Source: an uncultured Rhodoluna sp. (GTDB lineage: Bacteria; Actinomycetota; Actinomycetes; Actinomycetales; Microbacteriaceae). Taken from it: a stretch of 5,138 bases of DNA. The notes under the pieces are model-generated. The model was not told the DNA's origin and searched no databases. It saw nothing but the letters and a program-made list of their open reading frames with translations. Location: positions 1 to 5,138 of the forward strand of contig CALDKR010000069.1 of assembly GCA_937898095.1 (NCBI GenBank), in the 5' to 3' direction. Made by a program: the position numbers and the translations under genes. This document shows, in pieces, positions 1 through 5,138 of the stretch. Each line of letters opens with the position of its first letter. The first letter of the stretch is position 1.

Positions 1-248
1 GGGCTCTGCGTCGAGACTTCGTCTTGCAACGACAAATAGTAATTTTTCATCGAGAGTGTCGGCTGTTTTGCAACCGACTTTTTGCGTGGTTTGCGCCTTG
101 CAGCTTTAACCTCGCGCTTGATTCGCCCAACAAATTCGCGCTTAGATTCTTTTGCTTCGCTGCGCTTTAGCCACGATGGAATGAACACCCAGAGCCAAAG
201 GCCGGCGACGACCAAAAGCATTAGTCCGCCGGATCCGTTGATGTTCAT
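1..248 (-). CDS. sepX: N-terminal part of a SepX/GLPR-like membrane protein (runs off the left edge)
   Basis: Seen: an open minus-strand frame from ATG at 248-246 to the window edge (82 full codons, no stop). An in-frame TGA at 254-252 lies just upstream, so the start is this ATG or Met10 at 221-219. Met10 would shorten the N-terminus before the membrane segment, so 248 is preferred. Residues 9-23 (LMLLVVAGLWLWVFI) form one hydrophobic helix followed by PSWLKRSEAKES. Residues 36-62 are dense in Lys/Arg, giving an N-in or N-out single-pass protein with a basic cytoplasmic tail by the positive-inside rule. Known: actinobacterial SepX (Streptomyces), GLPR (Corynebacterium) and Rv0996 have a short N-terminal membrane helix followed by a P-x-W-L-basic stretch, lie directly downstream of rimJ, and act in cell division. 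Inferred: same family, from the N-terminus plus synteny; most of the protein is outside the window. It starts 16 bases after the rimJ stop with no clear Shine-Dalgarno, so co-transcription with rimJ is likely. Confidence 0.68.
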   Translation of the reverse strand, partial: MNINGSGGLMLLVVAGLWLWVFIPSWLKRSEAKESKREFVGRIKREVKAARRKPRKKSVAKQPTLSMKNYYLSLQDEVSTQS

Positions 249-264
249 ACATCAAAGATATGAG

Positions 265-927
265 TTAGCTGCCGCGAATGTTGGAATTTAATTCGGTGTG
301 TTTAATTTCGGTTGAATTTTGTCGCCACGGATAATCCTGAATCGGCACTGCATTATTGAGCATTCGATGCATAACCCCGCCGACAACCTCTTCATGAGTC
401 AACGCAAAAACATAGTGATCGCGCCATGCGCCATTGATGTGAATGAATCTCTCGCGCAACCCTTCATATCTGAAACCGAGTTTTTCGACGATCCGAAGTG
501 ACGCTGAATTTTCGGGTCGTATTGCAATCTCGATTCGGTGAAGTCCGACAACGTTGAGCAAATAGTCAGAGACCAAAGCTACGGCGGTGGTCATTACTCC
601 GCGACCCGCAACCTCCGGGGCAATCCAATAGCCGATGACCGCTGATGAAACAGAGCCATAGAGAATGTTCGCCACGTTCAATTGACCAACAACTTCGCCG
701 TCATATTCGACGACAAATGGTATTGAAATCTGCTCATCCATTTGACGAAGCAGAGACCTGATTTGCCGCTTTATGTCAAATGAGTTCGGACCCTCAGGAT
801 TGGTGGCCTCCCAGGGGCGCAGCCATTCGCGATTGCCAAGAATTAAATGCTCAAGGCGTTTTGAATCTTTGATTCGCGCGATGCGAACAGACACCGATTC
901 ATGAGTGAGAAGAAAACCTTGAGGCAC
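265..927 (-). CDS. rimJ: RimJ-type GNAT N-acetyltransferase
   Basis: Likely transfers acetyl from acetyl-CoA to a protein N-terminal amine; the RimJ/RimL group acetylates ribosomal proteins, but the true substrate here is unknown. Seen, counted from the GTG at 927-925 (220 aa): a first strand around SVSVRIARIKD (about 11-21), then NREWLRPWEATNP (32-44), a stretch typical of actinobacterial RimJ. The acetyl-CoA loop APEVAGRGVMTTA is at about 103-115. The GNAT motif B region RPENSASLRIVEKLGFRYEG is at 137-156, followed by GAWRDHYVFAL. The tail after about residue 180 (HEEVV onward) is polar and does not look conserved. Start choice: the longest frame opens at ATG 969-967 but would overlap the divergent folate gene and add a non-family N-terminus. 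GTG 927 follows a TAATCT box by 7 bases, fitting a leaderless mRNA. GTG at 894-892 is possible but would remove the residues before the first strand. It sits upstream of the SepX-like gene, as in other actinobacteria. Confidence 0.9.
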   Translation of the reverse strand: MPQGFLLTHESVSVRIARIKDSKRLEHLILGNREWLRPWEATNPEGPNSFDIKRQIRSLLRQMDEQISIPFVVEYDGEVVGQLNVANILYGSVSSAVIGYWIAPEVAGRGVMTTAVALVSDYLLNVVGLHRIEIAIRPENSASLRIVEKLGFRYEGLRERFIHINGAWRDHYVFALTHEEVVGGVMHRMLNNAVPIQDYPWRQNSTEIKHTELNSNIRGS

Positions 928-945
928 GATGGCAAGATTAGTCGC
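928..945. promoter_or_regulatory. 18-base divergent start region between rimJ and the folate gene
   Basis: On the minus strand TAATCT (940-935) matches the TAnnnT form of a -10 element and ends 7 bases before the proposed rimJ GTG at 927, the spacing expected if transcription starts at the first base of the codon. I see no convincing -35 hexamer at 16-18 bases upstream. On the plus strand the overlapping AAGATT (934-939) is a poor -10 candidate 6 bases before ATG 946. Neither start has a Shine-Dalgarno sequence. Leaderless transcription is common in actinobacteria; that it occurs here is inference. Confidence 0.3.
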
Positions 946-1515
946 ATGACCGCAGCTGCGCGAAAACAAGAACTCAGAAAACGCCTCAAAGCTGAGCGGG
1001 CCGACTTGCGAATAAACCTCGAGGATGCAAGTGATCTAATGCAGCACCTTGCCGAGCTCTGCATTATGAATGGCGCCCGAAGAATTGCCTGCTATTTGCC
1101 TTACGGCAACGAGCCCGACACCGAACTATTCGTTGACTGGGCGCTTGAGAATCAAATCGAAGTATTGATTCCGGTCAGCCAAGCTGACGGAACCCTGAAG
1201 TGGGTCATTTTCAATGGCGAAACACACACTGGCATTTTCGGTTTTGCCGAGCCAGTTGGCCCAGCAGTTGAACCACTGAATGTCGACATCGCTGTGATTC
1301 CGGCACTGGCAGTCGACAGAACCGGAAATCGTCTCGGCAAAGGAAAGGGCTACTATGACCGCGCCCTCAAGAAGTTTGAACCGATGCCCGCGGTTGTTGC
1401 GGTTGTGCACCGACATGAATTCATCGAGAAACTCGATACTGAAACTCACGACCACCCAGTCGATGCTGTCGCAACTGCAGATGGAATTTCGCTTCTGAGC
1501 AGTCGGTTAAAATAA
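946..1515 (+). CDS. 5-formyltetrahydrofolate cyclo-ligase (methenyltetrahydrofolate synthetase)
   Basis: Catalyses ATP-dependent conversion of 5-formyltetrahydrofolate to 5,10-methenyltetrahydrofolate, returning this stored folate to cytosolic one-carbon metabolism. Seen, for a 189-residue product from ATG 946 (family usually about 180-200): an N-terminal basic helix RKQELRKRLKAER (6-18), the substrate-side segment CYLPYGNEPDTELF (49-62), and GFAEP (99-103). The family signature covers residues 119-141 (PALAVDRTGNRLGKGKGYYD then RAL), containing the glycine/lysine-rich loop and YYDR. The C-terminal THDHPVDAVAT is at 167-177. Start choice: an in-frame ATG at 901 adds 15 residues that do not look like the family and would overlap rimJ by 27 bases even with the short rimJ start; 946 gives MTAAARKQEL, a typical beginning. 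The zinc-ribbon gene follows after only 4 bases, so the two are likely translated from one mRNA. E. coli calls this gene ygfA/fau; the mycobacterial counterpart is Rv0992c. Confidence 0.95.
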   Translation: MTAAARKQELRKRLKAERADLRINLEDASDLMQHLAELCIMNGARRIACYLPYGNEPDTELFVDWALENQIEVLIPVSQADGTLKWVIFNGETHTGIFGFAEPVGPAVEPLNVDIAVIPALAVDRTGNRLGKGKGYYDRALKKFEPMPAVVAVVHRHEFIEKLDTETHDHPVDAVATADGISLLSSRLK

Positions 1516-1519
1516 CTTC

Positions 1520-1723
1520 GTGCCTACCTATTCATATGCCTGCAAGCAGTGCGACCACACTTTTGACATTCAACAGTCATTCAGTGATTCTGCGCTAACT
1601 GATTGCCCACAATGCGGTGGCGAGTTGCGCAAGGTCTTTGGTCAGGTTGGTGTCACCTTCAAAGGCAGCGGTTTCTATAAAACCGACAATGCCAGCAGCT
1701 CAAGCAGTTCAGCTAGCAACTAG
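1520..1723 (+). CDS. FmdB-family zinc-ribbon protein, Ruc-like (Rv0991c type)
   Basis: Seen: 67 residues from a GTG start, opening PTYSYACKQCDHTFDIQQ. Two Cys pairs, CKQC (8-11) and CPQC (29-32), form a zinc ribbon. The family core continues with GGELRKVFG (33-41) and VTFKGSGFYKTD (44-55), and ends in a serine-rich tail with six Ser in a row (59-64). The start is fixed by the PTY-Y-C beginning shared by the family. It begins 4 bases after the cyclo-ligase stop with no Shine-Dalgarno, so translational coupling or re-initiation is likely. Known: the family was named after a regulator of formamidase/amidase genes, but M. tuberculosis Rv0991c (Ruc), with the same neighbour and a similar flexible tail, is described as a chaperone activated when its zinc-binding cysteines oxidise and working with Hsp70. 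Inferred: a redox-responsive protein-folding role fits better than transcription control. The tail here is short, which may matter because the flexible tail is part of the Ruc design. Confidence 0.92.
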   Translation: MPTYSYACKQCDHTFDIQQSFSDSALTDCPQCGGELRKVFGQVGVTFKGSGFYKTDNASSSSSSASN

Positions 1724-1724
1724 C
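1712..1724. other. Small hairpin over the fmdB-like stop codon
   Basis: GCTAG (1712-1716), loop CAA, CTAGC (1720-1724) form a perfect 5-bp stem that includes the TAG stop of the zinc-ribbon gene. There is no T-run on either side and the stem is short, so it is not a convincing intrinsic terminator. Two self-complementary hexamers, GCCGGC and CGGCCG, follow in the 10-base gap before the convergent gene. Confidence 0.25.
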
Positions 1725-1733
1725 GCCGGCCGT

Positions 1734-4700
1734 CTAGCCCCAATGCGGTGGGCGGTCGCCCTTCAGTTTTGCGTCGTTAGAGCCGGCGTGGTCGCCCCAT
1801 GCAGCATCGGTGTCTTCAAATGCCCTGTCATCAAAAAGCGGCTGAGCCTGCTTGCTAATCTGCAAACCCAAGCGACCAGCGATTCGATTCGCAAGTGCTT
1901 GTGGGTCAGAAAATAACTCAAAACTATAAACCCGTATGTAAACCCAGCCCAGACTCTCAAGCAAGCGCGGTCGCAGCCTAAATTTTTCAGTGCGAGTCGC
2001 ACCGGGAATGTTCCAGTCTGGTTCGATAACCGCGGCTTGATTGCCAAAGCTGGCAATCATGGGCGTCGTCGGGTTGAAACTCTGGTCAACCCTAACGCCG
2101 AGTTTCTTTAGGCGAATTGCTAGGTCTTGAAGCATTGGGTCTTGATCTAGAGCGACCTCTTGATGCGGCCGCTCCGCAGCCTCGAGCAGCTCGCGAAGCA
2201 ACAGCGCGCCATTGGCAAGTCGGTCGGTCGGAACATCATTCGCCGCGAAACAACTCACAATCGTGATTTGAGTGCGTGCACTCACCAGCAGGTTTGCCAG
2301 GTGCCTTCTGCCGTTGGCAGCACTAAGTTCACCAAAATTTGAGAGCACCGCTCCGTGCTGAGTGCGGCCGAATCCGACACTGAAAATCACCCGGTCAGCG
2401 AGTCGGTGAGTGAGGTCAGAAAGCGGTGCGACTTCGAATTTTTCACGCCCGTGGGCATTGAAAAACTCGACCAATTCTGGCCTTGTTTGAAGCCCGCGCT
2501 TAACCGCCGCGTCAATTCTTTCGGCGTGAACGCTTGAGGCGCTGGCGACCAACAATGACTTCTCTGGCTGCCAGAGCGCGTGATTGAAGATCAGTTCAAC
2601 CACGTGATTAACTTCAGCATCAAGGCTTTCGGTGGCGCCTTCAATTGTCGAATTCGCACGATTGTCGCGAGTCACAACTTCGACGGTGAAATATTTCTGG
2701 CCAAAATAGTCTGCCGCTGATGGCGTGAACTCGATGCGGTTTTGATAGAACTCGCGATTGATCAATTCGCCCATCGCCTGCGTCGCAGTTCGATAGCTGC
2801 GTCGCAAAACCTCTTGTCCAAAGGCGTTTCGAATCACTTGATAAATCGATGTGCGGTTTGCGCTGTGCTCATCGCTTGACTGTCGACACTCAACTTCGAA
2901 TCCCGCAGGTTCAGATATTGCCTCGTCACCAAAAACAATCACTTGCGACGCCCTGGTTAGGGCGCTTAGGTTTTCAGCAACGGTTGAGCCGGCTGCGTCA
3001 AGAACCAAAGCAACATCAAATTTTTCACTGCGACTGATGTGCTCTGGAATGTCATAGGGCGAGACAAAAACTGCTGGCGCTAGAACCGGTATCAAGTTAG
3101 GGGCAGCCTCGATTGCATTCTTTAGCTGCGTGTTTCCAGCTCGGAGCAAGGCTTTTAGGGCAGCAGCTTCGGCGGGCCAATTTAGCAATCCAGCCTTCCA
3201 GCGCTCAGCTAGTTCTGCTGCTACTGCTTGAGCCCCGATGTCCACCTGCGCCTCATAGGCATCTCTAAATCCATGCTCGTTGGCCTCAAGCACATCAGGA
3301 ACATAGCCAAGAATCTTTTTGTTTCTCGAGACAATCGACTCGAGTGCGCTTTGCCACCATGCCAATTCGAGTTCGGTTGCTAGTTGGTCTTTAGCAATGT
3401 GCAACTTGGCAAAATCTCTGGCGAGAAGGCCCAAGCCGGTTTGACGAAGTTTCTTCAAAACTAGTGATCTCTCACCAAGGTTGACCAACGCATCGGTGTC
3501 TTCAGCAAGCGAGTGAAGCTTTGACTGAAGCTGGTGCAGTGGCAGCTTGATAAGTGGCAGCTCAGAAGACAGTGGGTCGAGATGTCTTTGAATTTGATCT
3601 AGATCAGCAACGAACGACTGGTATGCAATCTGAGCGTCGTTGATTCCTGCTGGAACCTGCGGCGGAACAGGCGACAGTGAATATTGCGCCCAGAGCTGTC
3701 GCTGCTCGTCGACCAGTCGAAGTGAGCTATTCATGTCGGTGACAGACATGCCGGTGCGCAGATATTCTTTTGCGAGCTTCTTGAGGCGGCGGCGGTTCGA
3801 CCCCGACATTGAGCGGTCGCGAGTGAACCCCTTTCGCGCTGCCGTTGCCGCAATTAGCTCAGTTAGCGGGCGATCGAAAACATCAGGAACAAAACGGTCA
3901 AGTGTCTCGCGAATTCCGCTAAAGAGCCTCAGATAAAGACCCCAGTCTTCAACGGTGGCTGCCGGCTTGAAATTAACGCCACGAATAAATTCAGCTAGTT
4001 GCTCTGACAATCGAGGATACGAATCGTCACGCAAACGCTTTGCGGCTTTTAGTGCAACGTCAACTTCATCGGGGTTGTCAAAATGCGCCTGGAACCAAGC
4101 TGTGTCTTGTGGTCCAAATTTAAATTCACCAAGATCAGCTGCTTCACCCAACAGTTCAAGGGCTTCGGCTTTGTCTAGGCCAGCCTCAAGTGCAGACTTA
4201 TCGATGCGAGCCGAGGTCTGCGGTGCGTGAGGCAAAACTGCCAGGGCCGATAACTGTTTGAGCGCATCGGCGATTGAAATATTCAAGAGCTGGTCAGGGC
4301 TATTAAGAGTTTCAAAATAGCCATCAAGTTGAACCTCGGCGTTTTGGCGAGCAGCACGAGCACTCGCGATGTCGACCGGTTGGGCTTTTTCGTTTCTCGA
4401 AATCGCGCTGATCAAATCAACCCAAGTTGAATCTGCGCGAATGCCCAATGCCGGCAATCCGAGGTGGGAAAAGCGATCGGTGAGCTCTGCCAAGGTTTGC
4501 TGCCTTGGCGCAACCACAATGGTTCGCTTTCCTTGAACAGCAAGATTCGCAAGAACATTGACCACTGTCTGGGTGTATCCACAGCCCGGCAGAGTTTCGA
4601 CTGCAAAATTTTGACCGGCCAGCGCGCGTGCAATTATGCGCATCTGGGTTGCATCGGCATCGGCAACAAGAGTTAACTCTGGAACGTCGATCGGTGGCAA

Positions 4701-5138
4701 CCCGCCAGATTCACTCGAACTCACCACCCTAACCGCGCCAGTTTCGATGCGATCAAAATCTGTATTGAGTTTTGAAAGCCCCGGTGCAAAGTTCGAGATG
4801 ACCAATACTCGCTTGAGGTCGATTTGAACTTTTGCACTTGTCGCATAGGCCAAATAATTCAATAGTGTGACCGGCACTAAGTCTGAGCTTTCAAGCTGTC
4901 TAGCTAGCAATTCAGAGCTGTTGATTTCAATTTCATATAGTCGACTCAGTGCCTTTAGCAACTCTGGATTCACAAACGGCTGGCCCGCGATTTCGCATTC
5001 AAAATCATCACCACGAGCAATCATTTGCACTGGCCACAGCAAAATTGGGGCAGTTATATCGTGGCCATCAGCCTTAAAGTCTGCGATTCCGCCGGCCAGA
5101 AATAGACCGTCGATTCCGGAGTGTTCAATCAAACGAGT
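1734..5138 (-). CDS. Large SF1 helicase-like / Vsr-like nuclease-fold protein with degenerate active sites (5' end outside the window)
   Basis: Seen: one uninterrupted frame of 1,134 codons reaching the right edge; upstream codons ACT CGT remain open, so the TTG at 5132 is probably internal. Domains by residue (from that TTG): 6-115, an N-terminal module (DGLFLAGG, then APILLWPV and FVNPELLKAL) like that preceding DUF4011-type helicases; 150-235, RecA-like domain 1 with LPGCGYTQTV (181-190) at the Walker A site and TIVVAPRQQTLAEL after it; 250-690, a long helical insertion with a basic patch NRRRLKKLAKEYLRTG (446-461); 703-742, Walker B (FDVALVLDAAG) and motif III (VIVFGDEAISEP); 858-960, RecA-like domain 2 with VIFSVGFGR (915-923), FGEL (933-936) and LLVSAR (948-953); 992-1090, a Vsr/DUF559-like fold ending LESLGWVYIRVYSFELFSDP; then an acidic tail. 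Against the SF1 consensus, Lys186, Glu713, Gln739 and Arg951 are Tyr, Ala, Ile and Ser. Known: helicase-Vsr fusions occur in predicted DNA-processing and defence proteins. Inferred: DNA binding or scaffolding without ATPase or nuclease activity. It is convergent with the zinc-ribbon gene, 10 bases apart. Confidence 0.82.
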   Translation of the reverse strand, partial: TRLIEHSGIDGLFLAGGIADFKADGHDITAPILLWPVQMIARGDDFECEIAGQPFVNPELLKALSRLYEIEINSSELLARQLESSDLVPVTLLNYLAYATSAKVQIDLKRVLVISNFAPGLSKLNTDFDRIETGAVRVVSSSESGGLPPIDVPELTLVADADATQMRIIARALAGQNFAVETLPGCGYTQTVVNVLANLAVQGKRTIVVAPRQQTLAELTDRFSHLGLPALGIRADSTWVDLISAISRNEKAQPVDIASARAARQNAEVQLDGYFETLNSPDQLLNISIADALKQLSALAVLPHAPQTSARIDKSALEAGLDKAEALELLGEAADLGEFKFGPQDTAWFQAHFDNPDEVDVALKAAKRLRDDSYPRLSEQLAEFIRGVNFKPAATVEDWGLYLRLFSGIRETLDRFVPDVFDRPLTELIAATAARKGFTRDRSMSGSNRRRLKKLAKEYLRTGMSVTDMNSSLRLVDEQRQLWAQYSLSPVPPQVPAGINDAQIAYQSFVADLDQIQRHLDPLSSELPLIKLPLHQLQSKLHSLAEDTDALVNLGERSLVLKKLRQTGLGLLARDFAKLHIAKDQLATELELAWWQSALESIVSRNKKILGYVPDVLEANEHGFRDAYEAQVDIGAQAVAAELAERWKAGLLNWPAEAAALKALLRAGNTQLKNAIEAAPNLIPVLAPAVFVSPYDIPEHISRSEKFDVALVLDAAGSTVAENLSALTRASQVIVFGDEAISEPAGFEVECRQSSDEHSANRTSIYQVIRNAFGQEVLRRSYRTATQAMGELINREFYQNRIEFTPSAADYFGQKYFTVEVVTRDNRANSTIEGATESLDAEVNHVVELIFNHALWQPEKSLLVASASSVHAERIDAAVKRGLQTRPELVEFFNAHGREKFEVAPLSDLTHRLADRVIFSVGFGRTQHGAVLSNFGELSAANGRRHLANLLVSARTQITIVSCFAANDVPTDRLANGALLLRELLEAAERPHQEVALDQDPMLQDLAIRLKKLGVRVDQSFNPTTPMIASFGNQAAVIEPDWNIPGATRTEKFRLRPRLLESLGWVYIRVYSFELFSDPQALANRIAGRLGLQISKQAQPLFDDRAFEDTDAAWGDHAGSNDAKLKGDRPPHWG

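Noticed and set aside
901..945. Upstream ATG at 901 as the cyclo-ligase start
   Set aside because: Would add 15 residues unlike the family and overlap rimJ; ATG 946 gives a normal-length enzyme.
918..990. Possible HspR (HAIR) operator: CTTGAGG at 918-924 and ACTCAG/CTCAAA stretches near 972-990
   Set aside because: The half-sites are not at the required 7-base spacing and do not form the CTTGAGT-N7-ACTCAAG inverted repeat.
1126..1455. 109-codon minus-strand ORF inside the cyclo-ligase gene
   Set aside because: Antisense shadow of a gene with clear family motifs; no ribosome site and no domain character of its own.
1617..1916. 99-codon plus-strand ORF across the convergent gap
   Set aside because: It overlaps the zinc-ribbon gene in another frame and the end of the large minus-strand gene; its composition looks random and it has no recognisable motif.
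3640..4230. Plus-strand ORFs of 98 and 91 codons opposite the helical middle of the large gene
   Set aside because: Arg/Ser-rich translations typical of the antisense of coding DNA; the minus-strand frame runs intact through both.
5130..5132. TTG as the true start of the large gene
   Set aside because: The frame stays open to the window edge and no ribosome-binding site can be seen in the 6 remaining bases, so the true start is probably beyond the edge.
1734..5138. Active anti-phage helicase-nuclease defence gene
   Set aside because: The domain order is reminiscent, but the expected ATPase and nuclease residues are missing and the neighbours are housekeeping genes with no mobile-element or defence partners visible.

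Overview
The window looks like chromosomal DNA from an actinobacterium of roughly balanced GC content. A streamlined Microbacteriaceae member of the freshwater Rhodoluna/Aquiluna type is my best guess, inferred from protein style, moderate GC, tight spacing and gene order, not from any marker gene. Five genes fill almost the whole window. No stretch over 300 bases lacks a gene, and I see no rRNA, tRNA, CRISPR array, insertion sequence or long repeat.

Layout, left to right. (1) Positions 1-248, minus strand: the first 82 codons of a protein with one N-terminal membrane segment and a very basic tail, running off the left edge. It best fits the actinobacterial division protein family SepX/GLPR. 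(2) 265-927, minus: a RimJ-type GNAT acetyltransferase, 16 bases upstream of (1) and probably in its operon. (3) 946-1515, plus: 5-formyltetrahydrofolate cyclo-ligase, divergent from (2) with only 18 bases between the preferred starts. (4) 1520-1723, plus: a small FmdB-type zinc-ribbon protein resembling the mycobacterial redox-regulated chaperone Ruc (Rv0991c), 4 bases after (3). (5) 1734-5138, minus: a very large protein, cut by the right edge, built like an SF1 (Upf1/DNA2-like) helicase followed by a Vsr/DUF559-like nuclease domain, and convergent with (4).

Genes 1-4 reproduce the M. tuberculosis order Rv0991c-Rv0992c / Rv0993(galU)-Rv0994(moeA1)-Rv0995(rimJ)-Rv0996, except that galU and the moeA-like gene are missing from the middle. 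In corynebacteria the moeA-like protein (Glp) is the partner of the Rv0996-type membrane receptor, so this locus appears to keep the receptor without its neighbouring partner.

The most unusual object is gene 5. It has an uninterrupted frame of more than 1,130 codons and a recognisable helicase-nuclease layout. Nearly every residue expected to do catalysis is replaced: the Walker A Lys by Tyr, the Walker B Glu by Ala, the motif III Gln by Ile, the motif VI Arg by Ser, and the nuclease metal-binding Asp is absent. It reads as a maintained pseudo-enzyme rather than a decayed gene. Residue numbers for it count from the TTG at 5132-5130.
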